Source: CAWUKT01 sp964352215 (GTDB lineage Bacteria > Bacteroidota > Bacteroidia > J057 > JADKCL01). Taken from it: a stretch of DNA of 64,000 nt. The notes below the pieces were generated by a model. The model saw nothing but the letters and a program-made list of their open reading frames with translations. It did no database searches and was not told the DNA's origin. The stretch is taken from positions 1-64,000 of the forward strand of contig CAYGRE010000011.1 in the NCBI GenBank assembly GCA_964352215.1, in the 5' to 3' direction. The position numbers and the translations under genes are program-made. The stretch's first letter is position 1. Every line of letters starts with the position of its first letter. Of the stretch, positions 26,901-34,800 are shown piece by piece.

Positions 26901-27317
26901 CCTCAGCTCATAGATCAGGGTGATGTCCACGAGGGCCTGACCGCGCTGGTTGCGTTGGCCATGAACAGGCTCTGACAAGCGGAATTTACGTTCGGTCCTA
27001 AAAACGCCCCAATCAGCTGTCAGCTTATTCACGCTCGCAAGAGCAATGTCATGGTCTGAGCAGGCAGCTCGATGATCAGGGTGAATCTTCAGGATCAAAG
27101 CCCCAGGGACATAATTGGCCGAGGTAGCTTTTTCGTGGGATGGGATAAGTGGGGCAATTTTCTCTGTACTGGAGCCAGAGGAGCCAGAGGGGGAGAGGGT
27201 AGCAGGGGTAGCTAACAGCAGCAAAACAACGAATGCCAATCCAAAGGAGAGGAGAAGAGGAAAATGAAATGGAAATCCCAGTCGGAGGCTGGGCAAAGAA
27301 TAACTCCTTAAATGCAT
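23916..27317 (-). CDS. Secreted subtilisin-family (S8) protease, paralogue, with PKD and T9SS sorting domain
   Basis: 1133 residues from the ATG at 27317; an upstream ATG would place 33 polar residues before the hydrophobic signal segment (FPLLLSFGLAFVVLLLLA), so it was rejected. Same architecture as the neighbouring protease: propeptide-like region, S8 domain with IGIIDTGTNF, MDHGVLVTGP, AACGN and TGTSMSAP, beta-rich linker, 'SGTYQLTITNEYGCSATD' module, PKD (NWNWNFGDG) and a C-terminal sorting domain (ASPNPFSEIILFNFEA). The serine motif is GTSMSAP here against GTSLGAP in the copy. Probably degrades extracellular protein for nutrition. Codon use matches its neighbours. Confidence 0.93.
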   Translation of the reverse strand: MHLRSYSLPSLRLGFPFHFPLLLSFGLAFVVLLLLATPATLSPSGSSGSSTEKIAPLIPSHEKATSANYVPGALILKIHPDHRAACSDHDIALASVNKLTADWGVFRTERKFRLSEPVHGQRNQRGQALVDITLIYELRCPDQTDIESMAAAFSQLPEVLYAEPHYLYEPMFVPDDPFVGSQWYNSLIGTFAAWDSVQGDSNIVIGIIDTGTNFNHDDLRNQVAYNLLDTIDGLDNDGDGKIDNFRGWDFGGVSYWAPQDNDPSYVGSAPGMDHGVLVTGPACAEVNNATGIAGLGYNTQFVPLKAAVDQSISISFGMEAIVYGAEKGYNILNLSWGSSSNSQYGQDIVNYAAINHNCLLVAACGNRFQDTYVYPASYENVISVAGSQANDEVWDYGTGTGTTYNYWVDIIAPGRSVVTTTGVGSYWTGATGTSMSAPIVCAAAALVKAMHPNLNNIQCGEFVRVTAEDIYSNNPAFLYDKIGLGRVDVENAVLSTNVKSIRIDSLMVRDDDNDIPEPLDTMDLYVRFINYLDPIANLQVTLTTPDTHLIEIIQDSYTIPSMATLASGTNSLPFKIRVKKNVTQREPVFVKFAFSDGSYQDYQYFRFFIQPMQIDLVRNIYQTSINGHGNFGYVDYPNNTLGLGIRYNASVNINLDGGLLVGLSQTNLIDGMKSGAGMRSERFKPLEKAKLIIPGPVAPLEATAHFDDSNAGSHEFGIDIRQHCYQFNGGIDEKYIIMEYTISNRNNFPLNGLYAGLGNHWNRTFYNIQNANYYANGNMVGAEASIGQASFVAGISLLTEQQTNALTTDLASYLFTDAEKFQALSNPISNNYPRSDDVIQFISAGPFNLGSNDSIRVAFAMAGGSDFNSLGAVAQRAKQKYWCEIRNQIPPLDLGPDLQVCTDDSVFPTLSTPSVPGLDYLWSTGDTTSAVQVANSGTYQLTITNEYGCSATDEVEVSLSSLGNPILSLPPGPYYTGTPYAISLQQAGNGQNWNWNFGDGTQLNGDTVFNHTYQSPGVYTISVTISDGICLRTLDSTITVETFVAQEPAVSYRFDASPNPFSEIILFNFEANYLGPVLLTLFDLEGKELLSWNMDKNAYLLQEKLNVNVLQEGMYFLRLETGEATLIKKLLRQ

Positions 27318-27483
27318 TTTATTAGCTAAGATCGATCGTGGCTGCCATACCGGAAGCGGTTCAGCTTTCAGCCAGAAACTAAAATAACACTTAAGACGGT
27401 TAGATGCACATCCCAATTATACCAAATATGCACAAAATCAAACGTGGCTTAAATTAAAAATGAGATCAACAAGGGGTAAGCAC

Positions 27484-27514
27484 AAAAGGCCCTGATCCGC
27501 AGATCAGGGCCTTT
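27484..27514 (-). terminator. Terminator after rpmA
   Basis: Perfect 13-bp stem (27485-27497 with 27502-27514) with a 4-base loop and a short T run on the minus strand, 22 bases past the rpmA stop. It could also slow transcription from the other side. Confidence 0.85.
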
Positions 27515-27535
27515 CCGGTATAATACGTAAGCAGA

Positions 27536-27796
27536 TTAGGCTTCTGCCTCAAGTACGTGAACGAACTTGCGACCGCCTTTGCCAGTGGTAAACACAACGC
27601 TACCATGATCAAGGGCGAACAAGGTATGGTCTTTACCAAGGCCTACGTTCCGTCCGGGATGGTATTTGGTACCTCGCTGACGAACGAGAATATTACCTGC
27701 AAGAACTTCTTCGCCACCGAATTTCTTCACGCCGAGGCGTTTGCTTTCTGATTCGCGACCGTTCTTGGAACTACCTGCACCTTTTTTGTGAGCCAT
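27536..27796 (-). CDS. rpmA: 50S ribosomal protein L27
   Basis: 86 residues. Its N-terminal tail AHKKGAGSSKNGRESESKRLGVK reaches the peptidyl-transferase centre; the conserved GSSKNGRDS-like segment and 'ILVRQRGTKYHPG' are intact. There is no N-terminal cleavable extension as in Firmicutes. It follows rplU with a 15-base gap, the standard pair. Confidence 0.98.
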   Translation of the reverse strand: MAHKKGAGSSKNGRESESKRLGVKKFGGEEVLAGNILVRQRGTKYHPGRNVGLGKDHTLFALDHGSVVFTTGKGGRKFVHVLEAEA

Positions 27797-27811
27797 TGTT
27801 GTCCCCCTTTC

Positions 27812-28123
27812 TTAGTTGTTAATTGCTTCGATCTGGATCTTTGAGAATTGCTGACGGTGACCGTTTTTTACACGGTAACCTTTGCGACGCTTCTTTTTAA
27901 ATACAATCACTTTGTCCCCTTTCAGGTGTGAAAGTACTTTAAAAGTAACAGAGGCACCCTTTACAAGAGGAGTACCAACCTGAACGCTGCTATCGCTGTC
28001 AACCAGCAATACATCATCGGTTTTGATGGAGTCTCCCTCATCATTGGGGAGGCGGTGGACATAGATCTTCTGGTCTTTTTCAACCTTGAACTGCTGTCCT
28101 TGGATATTTACTATTGCGTACAT
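27812..28123 (-). CDS. rplU: 50S ribosomal protein L21
   Basis: 103 residues from the ATG at 28123, which gives the canonical MYAIVNIQGQQFKVE start; a TTG six bases earlier is not needed. Binds 23S rRNA. The C-terminal KKRRKGYRVKNGHRQ motif is complete. A good bacteroidete promoter lies 32-63 bases upstream. Confidence 0.98.
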   Translation of the reverse strand: MYAIVNIQGQQFKVEKDQKIYVHRLPNDEGDSIKTDDVLLVDSDSSVQVGTPLVKGASVTFKVLSHLKGDKVIVFKKKRRKGYRVKNGHRQQFSKIQIEAINN

Positions 28124-28154
28124 CTTCAAATCTACCTTGAGGTCAAACGAAGGG

Positions 28155-28186
28155 CAAAGTTAGTTATTCCCAACTGCTTTACCAAA
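28155..28186 (-). promoter_or_regulatory. Promoter of rplU-rpmA
   Basis: On the minus strand TTTG (28186-28183), 20 bases, then TAACTTTG (28162-28155): an exact match to the bacteroidete -33/-7 pattern. The leader to the rplU ATG would be only about 25 bases. Confidence 0.7.
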
Positions 28187-28480
28187 GGAAGAAACCTTTT
28201 TCTACTCTGGAAATGGACAACGAATACCGAATTATGGCTCTGCGATCAATATAGTGTACATTTTAGCCGCCGCAAAGTGTATTCTAAAGTGGTCGTAAGT
28301 AGCCGATGCTAGCGTCTATAATAATGATCAAAATGGGTAGTGTGCTGTTAGTCAGTACCTAACGGGCAAGGTGGCGTTTTGGCATCAGTATTGCCAAGTA
28401 GTAAGTGTAATCACAAAATGAACAACTGATACTCATAAATCTGATCTTTTCGAATTCTTATACATGGCGATTCTGGTTTT
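28187..28480. other. Gene-free region with short hairpins
   Basis: No plausible reading frame. It holds short inverted repeats, GTTAG/CTAAC at about 28347-28363 and TTGGCA/TGCCAA at about 28379-28397, upstream of an orphan plus-strand terminator. It may encode a small RNA; a weak TACATTTT element at 28257 could be its -7 box. Confidence 0.35.
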
Positions 28481-28516
28481 ATCAAGTGCAGCCCCTTCAA
28501 GGGGCTGTGCTTTTTT
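28481..28516 (+). terminator. Orphan rho-independent terminator
   Basis: A 10-bp stem (two G-T wobbles) around GCCCC-TTCAA-GGGGC, followed by six T. No plus-strand protein gene lies within 8 kb upstream (the genes there are on the other strand), so it should end a noncoding transcript. Confidence 0.7.
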
Positions 28517-28576
28517 CGAGGAAGTAGGTAAAACGATTTAAAAGCGCCAGGGATGGCTAGGTTTCGTTACTTTTTG

Positions 28577-28584
28577 TAAATTTG
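28577..28584 (+). promoter_or_regulatory. -7 box of the small gene at 28612
   Basis: TAAATTTG matches TAnnTTTG exactly and lies 27 bases before the ATG. No good -33 element was seen. Confidence 0.45.
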
Positions 28585-28611
28585 CAGTCGTAGAATAATT
28601 CTCTTGTCACC

Positions 28612-28905
28612 ATGTCCAATCGTATAATGACACTCCACCCTGCAGGTAAAGAAGGGGTATACATTTGTGCTGAAAAGTATAAAATGATCCGGGATTCCAT
28701 TCTGGGTACGCTCTCCCATCAAGAAAAACCTGTGTTATTCCAGGAATTGATTCATTCTGTGAGAAATGATTTGGGGGATTCCTTTAAAGGCTCCATATCA
28801 TGGTATGTTACCACCATCAAACTGGACCTCGAAGCTAGAGACCTTATCCATTGCGCCCGAGGTAGGGGACCGCAAAAGATTACCTTGGTAGGAGGTGCCA
28901 ATTAG
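28612..28905 (+). CDS. Small conserved protein, DUF6958-like
   Basis: 97 residues, cytosolic. The pattern 'HPAGKEGVYICAEKYKMIRDSIL', 'GSISWYVTTIKLDLEARDLI' and a closing 'PQKITLV' recalls the DUF6958 family, a small winged-helix-like protein often found alone (family name from memory). Function unknown. It has its own promoter element and lies alone, converging on the T9SS protein gene. Confidence 0.75.
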   Translation: MSNRIMTLHPAGKEGVYICAEKYKMIRDSILGTLSHQEKPVLFQELIHSVRNDLGDSFKGSISWYVTTIKLDLEARDLIHCARGRGPQKITLVGGAN

Positions 28906-28981
28906 GCCTTCTGATTGTCTCAGATACTTTGGTGACAGCCGATGGACAAAGCCTTGTATCCGCGTCAGGACCCGAATGGAA

Positions 28982-30610
28982 CTATTGCCGAACCAATTTT
29001 GCAGAATAGACCTGGCCATTTCCTTCCAGCAATACCTCGTACATTCCACTCGCCAATGCAGAAATATTAAACTCCCTCTTCCCGGTATTTCTCCCAGCAT
29101 CGTGCAATAAAATTCGCCCGGCAAGATCCCTGACCTCCAATTCCCATCCGCCTGCCAAAGTCCCGGGAATCTCGATCGTGAAAGTCTCTACTGCCGGATT
29201 GGGAAAGAGGGAGATTTTTTCCAACGGGGTAGCTTCCTGGGAGGAAACACCACTACAAATATTATTAAGGTCCGTCACTTCCAACTCGAGGGAACTGACG
29301 AAACCAACCCCATAATTTACCCAGACCTGGTAAGTACCAGTATCATTGATCGCGATGCTCTGGGTGGTTTCCCCTGTATTCCAGGCATAGGTTGTATAGC
29401 CTGAAGGGGCTGAAAGGGTTAGACTGCCATTGTCACAGATCAGTTGGGGCCGTTCAATCTGAAAGGGCAAACTGGTTTTTTGAGCTCGGTAACTGGTGAA
29501 GCCAAAAGGGAATTTCATCTCCATGGTGATGTCTCCGTCTGGCTCAAATTCGGTGATTTTAGGCAAATGTGTAGAGAGGAAATTCCCTCCCCAGCACACA
29601 ATAACATTGCTGTCGGGCAACAATTGTGCACCTCCCATGATGGCTGAGCTTTCTCCCGAGGGATTAAAATGTTCTCTCACCAGAGTAGCCGTCATCGCCA
29701 CTGTATCCAATTCGTATTCTACATAGCGCGCGGTTGTCTGGAAAAAAGCATTGTCGAACAAATAGAGGTTTCCATTGGGAGCTATCCGTGCATCGTGTTG
29801 GGCTGTAAAGGGAATGGTATCACCGATGAAAGTGAACTCATTGTTGTCTCCACCCATCCGCCACATCACATCTCCGCTGAACCGGTTGATCTTCATAATC
29901 TGGAAATTATTGCGGTGACAGAGGATCAGGTTGCTGTCCAGGTCAAATGCAATCGAATTGGTATGGGCATGGTCGAGGTTAGAAGCATTGGTATAGTAGA
30001 CAGATTGGGTTTCCTCAATGGCAATGTGGTCAAGGGTATTCCATTGCCGGATGATATTTCCTGCGGGATCTTCAACCACCATAGTAATGGAGAGCACCGT
30101 ACAATTGGGATTGCCTGGGTTTCCATTGGCTTGGTTGAGGCCGGAGCAATCTTCAGTGGTGTATTCCTTACAGAGATAATACAAGTTTCCCTGGTTGTCC
30201 TGGAGCATCTCGTGTTCATCTGTTTCAAAGCAGCGAAAAGTATCAATCAGGTTGAAATCGGTGTCCAGGAAATGAAATTCATAATCCCCGGAGCGCCGGG
30301 TTCCGAAGCTCATGGTACTGTCGTTGAGGAGTTTGAAATCCACCGGATAAGAGTTGGCATAAGGGAAATTGCCATTGTTGAGGAGGGAGAAATGCCAGAC
30401 CGGCTTTCCTGTATTGTCGCAGACCATAATAGAGCCAGGAAGGGTATCTGTGATACTCCGTGACCTGGGACCGATAAAGATATAGCCCGGAGAAGGGTCA
30501 CCAGTGACGATGGATTCGATTTGGGGGAGAGGGGCAGGCAACTGGGCCTGACATGTTTGTCCGAAGGACAGAAACAATGTAACCAGAACAGCGAATAAGT
30601 AGTGCTTCAT
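28982..30610 (-). CDS. Arylsulfotransferase-like secreted protein with T9SS sorting domain
   Basis: 542 residues. Signal peptide to TCQAQ (about 22). The body is a six-bladed beta-propeller of arylsulfotransferase (ASST) type: repeated blades with 'DHAHTNSIAFDLDSNLILCHRN' (the His-rich blade that carries the catalytic region in ASST) and 'QHDARIAPNGNLYLFDN'. A short Ig-like 'GYTTYAWNTGETTQSIAI' module and a sorting domain (LFPNPAVETFTIEIPG) follow. True ASSTs transfer sulfate between phenols in the periplasm; this branch, exported by T9SS, may have another substrate. It stands alone. Confidence 0.85.
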   Translation of the reverse strand: MKHYLFAVLVTLFLSFGQTCQAQLPAPLPQIESIVTGDPSPGYIFIGPRSRSITDTLPGSIMVCDNTGKPVWHFSLLNNGNFPYANSYPVDFKLLNDSTMSFGTRRSGDYEFHFLDTDFNLIDTFRCFETDEHEMLQDNQGNLYYLCKEYTTEDCSGLNQANGNPGNPNCTVLSITMVVEDPAGNIIRQWNTLDHIAIEETQSVYYTNASNLDHAHTNSIAFDLDSNLILCHRNNFQIMKINRFSGDVMWRMGGDNNEFTFIGDTIPFTAQHDARIAPNGNLYLFDNAFFQTTARYVEYELDTVAMTATLVREHFNPSGESSAIMGGAQLLPDSNVIVCWGGNFLSTHLPKITEFEPDGDITMEMKFPFGFTSYRAQKTSLPFQIERPQLICDNGSLTLSAPSGYTTYAWNTGETTQSIAINDTGTYQVWVNYGVGFVSSLELEVTDLNNICSGVSSQEATPLEKISLFPNPAVETFTIEIPGTLAGGWELEVRDLAGRILLHDAGRNTGKREFNISALASGMYEVLLEGNGQVYSAKLVRQ

Positions 30611-30749
30611 AATTCTCTAAAAGCCGAAAATTATCACATTTAACAGGCAATGAAAAATATGCCCCGGCAAAAGAGAATACTTGTCAGTTATGAACAATTC
30701 AGTTTGAATTTATAAAAGCACGGGACGACCTTTGGGAAAATTGAATGCT

Positions 30750-32084
30750 ATGTCCTCTCTATTAATTAAAAATGCACTGATCGTCAATGAAGGTGAAATC
30801 TTCGAAGGCGATGTTTTCGTTCGCAATGGCCGGATTGACAAGATTGGGAAAGACCTGAATTCAGCCGCGGATCGAAAGATTGATGCCTCCGGATTGCATC
30901 TGATTCCGGGAGTGATTGACGACCAGGTCCATTTTCGGGAACCTGGGCTGACCCACAAGGCTGAGATTTTTACAGAATCAGCTGCTGCGGTTGCCGGGGG
31001 AACCACTTCCTTTATGGAAATGCCCAATACCAAGCCACAAACCCTGACTCAGGAATTGCTGGCAGATAAATATGCAATCGGGGCAGCCAATTCCCTCGCG
31101 AACTACTCTTTCTTCATGGGGGCCTCTAACGACAACCTGGAGGAAGTATTGAAAACGAACCCAGCTGATGTCTGTGGGATTAAAGTGTTCATGGGGAGTA
31201 GCACCGGAGATATGTTGGTCGACGATGAGGCCACCCTGGAGGGGATTTTCCGAGAAGCACCCATTTTGGTCGCTACCCACTGTGAAAAAGAAGAAATAAT
31301 CCGCGCCAACCTGGCCAAATACATGGATGAATGGGGAAACGACATACCTGTCCATTTCCACCCCTTGATTCGTTCCCGTGAAGCATGCTATGCCTCTTCC
31401 AGCCTGGCGGTCCGCCTTGCCAAGAAGCACAACACCCGGCTCCACATCCTCCATATCTCCACCGCTGAAGAGATCGAACTCTTCGGCAATTCGATTCCCC
31501 TGGCCGAAAAAAGGATCACTTCAGAGGTTTGTATTCACCACCTCTGGTTCAGCGATGCCGATTATGTCGAGAAGGGAATGAAGATCAAATGGAATCCCGC
31601 GGTGAAAAAGTCATCCGACCGCAAGGCCCTGTTTGATGCCATGCTGGATAACAGATTGGATATCATCGCAACTGACCACGCCCCGCATACCCTGGAGGAA
31701 AAAGACAATGAGTATACAGTTGCTCCTTCCGGTGGGCCATTGGTCCAGCATGCATTGCTGGCCATGCTGGATTTCTACAAGCAAAGGAAAATCAGCCTGG
31801 AAAGGATCGTGGAAAAGATGTGCCATGCGCCTGCCATCTGCTTTCAGGTGAAGGAGCGCGGGTATATTCGGGAAGGATACCACGCTGATCTCGTGCTGGT
31901 TGACCTGAAGGGAAGTACCGAAGTCACCAAAGAAAATATCCACTACAAATGCGGTTGGTCCCCCTTCGAAGGGCATACTTTTCCAGCTGAGGTGACCCAT
32001 ACTTTTGTCAACGGTGAGTTGGTCTATTTCAAAGGAGCCTTTGACCAATCCATCCGAGGACAGCGGTTATTGTTTGAGAGATAG
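30750..32084 (+). CDS. pyrC: Dihydroorotase (class I)
   Basis: 444 residues from the ATG at 30750; the TTG 18 bases earlier is not needed. Cyclises carbamoyl-aspartate to dihydroorotate in pyrimidine synthesis. Amidohydrolase features: VHFREPGLTHK, the lysine in GIKVFMGSS that is carboxylated, ATHCEKE, HILHIST and ATDHAPHT with the catalytic aspartate. The first metal motif reads D-Q-V-H instead of the usual H-x-H, so one of the canonical histidine ligands is glutamine. From memory this also occurs in related bacteroidete enzymes; if not, this could be a dihydroorotase-like protein. Confidence 0.88.
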   Translation: MSSLLIKNALIVNEGEIFEGDVFVRNGRIDKIGKDLNSAADRKIDASGLHLIPGVIDDQVHFREPGLTHKAEIFTESAAAVAGGTTSFMEMPNTKPQTLTQELLADKYAIGAANSLANYSFFMGASNDNLEEVLKTNPADVCGIKVFMGSSTGDMLVDDEATLEGIFREAPILVATHCEKEEIIRANLAKYMDEWGNDIPVHFHPLIRSREACYASSSLAVRLAKKHNTRLHILHISTAEEIELFGNSIPLAEKRITSEVCIHHLWFSDADYVEKGMKIKWNPAVKKSSDRKALFDAMLDNRLDIIATDHAPHTLEEKDNEYTVAPSGGPLVQHALLAMLDFYKQRKISLERIVEKMCHAPAICFQVKERGYIREGYHADLVLVDLKGSTEVTKENIHYKCGWSPFEGHTFPAEVTHTFVNGELVYFKGAFDQSIRGQRLLFER

Positions 32085-32121
32085 CGCAATATTCTTACTT
32101 TTAGCTTTTGACAACGCCCGC

Positions 32122-32886
32122 ATGAAGAAACGTTACTACATCATCACCGGAACTTCCCGTGGAATCGGGGAAGCGCTTGCCCGAAGATTATTGCGCCCTG
32201 AAAATGCCCTGATCTGCATTTCCAGAACCAAGAACCCGATCCTTCACTCGGAGGCCAATGCCAAGAACCTGGATTTAAAGGACATAGAGCTTGACCTCGC
32301 TGATACTTCCAGAGTCAGCGAGGCCATGCGGAATATTTTCCGCCGGATTCGTCCTGAGGAGGTCGAAGAGATTACCCTGATCAACAATGCAGGTACAATC
32401 CACCCTATCCGAATGGTTGGTGAATCCGAAGCCAGTGATGGGATCGTAAACAATCTTACCGTGAACCTCACAGCAGCGGTACAGATTACGGATCATTTTG
32501 TCCGTGTGACTGATACCTGGCCCTGCCCGCGCAAGGTTGTGAATATGTCCACCGGCGCTGCCACCCGCGCCGTGCACGGTTGGAGTGCCTACTGCTCCGC
32601 CAAAGCCGGCTTGAGGATGTACGCCCAGTGCCTGACCCTGGAGCAGGACGACCGGGCCAACCCCGTCAAGATTGTCTCTTTTTCACCCGGGGTGGTCAAT
32701 ACCGAGATGCAAGCCGAAATCCGCGATTCCGATCCCAATTCATTTCCAGAACTCAGGAAATTCAAGGATTACGAAAGCCAGGGACAATTGCTTGATCCCT
32801 ACACGGTGGCGAAGAAGTTGATCGAATTTATGAATTCCCCCGATTTTGGGAATGAGCTGGAAGTGGATGTCCGAGACATGCTTTGA
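32122..32886 (+). CDS. Short-chain dehydrogenase/reductase
   Basis: 254 residues from the ATG at 32122, which places the Rossmann motif T-G-T-S-R-G-I-G at residues 9-16; an upstream in-frame start would run back into the pyrC gene. NNAG follows at about 92, and the catalytic Y-x3-K is YCSAK with a serine (NMSTGAATRA) before it. The protein resembles sepiapterin/benzil reductases (NADPH-type, no acidic residue after strand 2: CISRTKN). It overlaps the next gene by 4 bases (TTG-A start inside the stop), so the three genes to 34564 form an operon, perhaps processing one small molecule. Confidence 0.92.
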   Translation: MKKRYYIITGTSRGIGEALARRLLRPENALICISRTKNPILHSEANAKNLDLKDIELDLADTSRVSEAMRNIFRRIRPEEVEEITLINNAGTIHPIRMVGESEASDGIVNNLTVNLTAAVQITDHFVRVTDTWPCPRKVVNMSTGAATRAVHGWSAYCSAKAGLRMYAQCLTLEQDDRANPVKIVSFSPGVVNTEMQAEIRDSDPNSFPELRKFKDYESQGQLLDPYTVAKKLIEFMNSPDFGNELEVDVRDML

Positions 32887-33776
32887 ACCCCGACCAGGCA
32901 TCCAATCCTCCATCCTTGATGGACCGGTTCCGCAAGTTCTACGGAGCTTTGCAACTGCTGAGCCTTGATGTCGTAGCCGGAGCGATTGGCTCCGGGATCA
33001 TGGTTTCATTGCTTTGCGTTTATCCAATTACCTCCTATTTTCTCGCCATTCTTGGAATTGCCGTTTGGTTGATCTATACCCTTGATCATTTATTGGATGC
33101 CCGGAGATTGGGAGAAGGGGCAAGTACCCCACGGCACCGGTTTCACCACCGTTATTTCAAGTCGATTGCCATTGCGTGGCTATTTCTGGCTGTATTAGAA
33201 GCTGTTCTGGTACTCTGGAAAATGGAGCTTTCAGCCATCTGGTTTGGAGTAGCAATGGGGGGATTTACCTTGGTCCACCTGATGCTTGTGAAGTTGGTCG
33301 GAGACCGTACGTCTCCATTTCTAGTCAAAGAAATGGGCGTGGCCATGGTCTATGCGGGAGGAGTTTGGGGTCTGCCCTTGTTGGAAACCGGTACCTGGTC
33401 AAAACCTGTTTTCCTGTTTTCATTCGCTCAGTTTTTATTCCTTGCCTTGATCAACCTGCTTTTATTTTCCTATTACGAACTCGACACCGATGAACGGGAC
33501 AAGCAGACTTCTTTTGTCCGGGCCATCGGGAAATCTTCTGCCCGGTCCTTTATTGGCATACTGTTGCTTCTCCTTCCCCTTTCGGAATTGTTAATCGAGT
33601 TGGTGGTACCGGAATGGGAGCACTTTTCCAAGCTTGGGTTCATTCATCTTTTCATGTGGGCAGTATTGGCGGCACTCTGGTTATTCCCGTCGTGGTTTTC
33701 CAGGTATGAACGGTACCGAGGTTGGGGCGATGGCGCATTTTTGATACCATTTATCTCTCTTTTATGGCTGCTGTGA
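32883..33776 (+). CDS. Polytopic membrane protein, distant UbiA-like
   Basis: 297 residues with about eight membrane segments. Two acidic motifs in loops, 'YTLDHLLDARR' and 'YYELDTDERDKQTSF', are spaced like the two Asp-rich prenyl-diphosphate sites of UbiA prenyltransferases, but the match is distant and rests on motif placement only. The start is a TTG overlapping the upstream stop; the next ATG (about 32919) is an alternative. It overlaps the downstream methyltransferase gene. Could modify a quinone or lipid together with SDR and methyltransferase. Confidence 0.65.
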   Translation: MNPDQASNPPSLMDRFRKFYGALQLLSLDVVAGAIGSGIMVSLLCVYPITSYFLAILGIAVWLIYTLDHLLDARRLGEGASTPRHRFHHRYFKSIAIAWLFLAVLEAVLVLWKMELSAIWFGVAMGGFTLVHLMLVKLVGDRTSPFLVKEMGVAMVYAGGVWGLPLLETGTWSKPVFLFSFAQFLFLALINLLLFSYYELDTDERDKQTSFVRAIGKSSARSFIGILLLLLPLSELLIELVVPEWEHFSKLGFIHLFMWAVLAALWLFPSWFSRYERYRGWGDGAFLIPFISLLWLL

Positions 33777-34564
33777 TTTTGGGTGGCTATGTTGTGGCTG
33801 GAGGGATGGCGGTGGTTGGGGTGGCTTTCCTTGGTTTTACCATATTGGGGGTTGCACTTTTGGGACTCTCATTAGTGGGTTTAGCTATTGAGGGCAGGAG
33901 TACCCCTGGTTCCGGGGCTAAAGGATTTGATCAGTTGTCAAGGGTCTACGACTTCTTGGTTGCGCTCGTCTATGGACGGGCTTTGCGGCGGGCCCAGACC
34001 TGTTTCCTGGGAAAGGTAGAAGCTGGGGCCAAGGTCATAGTCGTAGGAGGGGGGACCGGCTGGTTTCTGGAGGCATTGTTTCGTCAGGCGCAGCCGAGGC
34101 AGGTTATCTACGTTGAATTGAGCAAAGGGATGTTGGAAAAAAGCCGGGACCGGATAATGAAGCGCTTGCCAGAAATAGCCAACAAGGTTGAATGGGTGCA
34201 TGGGACGGTGCATGATCTTCCCGATGCTGCGGAGTTCGACCTCGTCTGTACCCATTGTTTTTTGGACCTGTTTGATGGTGAGACATTGGAACGGGAAGTA
34301 AAAGCGCTACGGTCACGGATGCGACCAAAAGCCAATTGGTACTTCAGCGATTTCCACTATGCGTATAAGTGGCCAATGAATTGGATCAGTAGAATGATGA
34401 TCTGGGGAATGTACCGGTTTTTCAGGTGGACCTGTGGGATTCAAGCAAGGAGATTAGGGGATTTTGCGGGTGTTTTGGATGGGAATGGTTTAAAGGCTGA
34501 GGCACAGAGGTTTCATTATGGGGGGATGTTGGAGTCGGTATGGTATGAGTCTTTGGGGGAATGA
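33764..34564 (+). CDS. SAM-dependent methyltransferase with N-terminal membrane segments
   Basis: 266 residues from the ATG at 33764 (13-base overlap with the previous gene; a TTG at 33722 is possible). Two glycine-rich hydrophobic stretches (about 1-48) precede a class I methyltransferase domain: SAM motif 'KVIVVGGGTGWFLEALF', acidic 'VIYVELSKGMLEKSR', and 'EFDLVCTHCFLDLF'. It should sit on the inner membrane with the catalytic part in the cytosol. Last gene of the SDR/membrane-protein operon; the substrate is likely a membrane lipid or quinone (inference). Confidence 0.85.
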   Translation: MAAVILGGYVVAGGMAVVGVAFLGFTILGVALLGLSLVGLAIEGRSTPGSGAKGFDQLSRVYDFLVALVYGRALRRAQTCFLGKVEAGAKVIVVGGGTGWFLEALFRQAQPRQVIYVELSKGMLEKSRDRIMKRLPEIANKVEWVHGTVHDLPDAAEFDLVCTHCFLDLFDGETLEREVKALRSRMRPKANWYFSDFHYAYKWPMNWISRMMIWGMYRFFRWTCGIQARRLGDFAGVLDGNGLKAEAQRFHYGGMLESVWYESLGE

Positions 34565-34640
34565 GCGGAGGGTAAGTAACCAGGAAATTTAAATTTGTGG
34601 AAAGGATCTCTTTTTTTTGCGAGCCAGAAGGTCATCAATG

Positions 34641-34772
34641 CTACCTTAAGCTAGAATACCGGTTTATTTTTCGAAGAGATAGATTCAATTTTTTAGCCAT
34701 CAAGAAATCGGCTGAGGTCAATTTGCGATCGCCATTTTCGAAACGCGCAATTCCTTTTGATACTAAAAAACG
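34641..34772 (-). pseudogene. Remnant of an XRE-type HTH regulator
   Basis: A 43-codon open frame between two stops, with no start, translates as ...LVSKGIARFENGDRKLTS.. then ..LMAKKLNLSL, which fits the second half of the XRE/HTH_3 domain (V-S-x-x-I-x-R-x-E-x-G-x-R-x-x-S...L-x-K-x-L-x-x-S). The first helices would lie just upstream (minus strand), where the frame is broken by TAA and a terminator stands instead. A decayed gene, probably of horizontal origin. Confidence 0.6.
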
Positions 34773-34800
34773 TTAAACAATTCAGAAGCTAAGTTTTCTG

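Noticed and set aside
29669..30463. 264-codon frame antisense to the arylsulfotransferase-like gene
   Set aside because: Shadow of a real T9SS protein gene; no motif, no start context.
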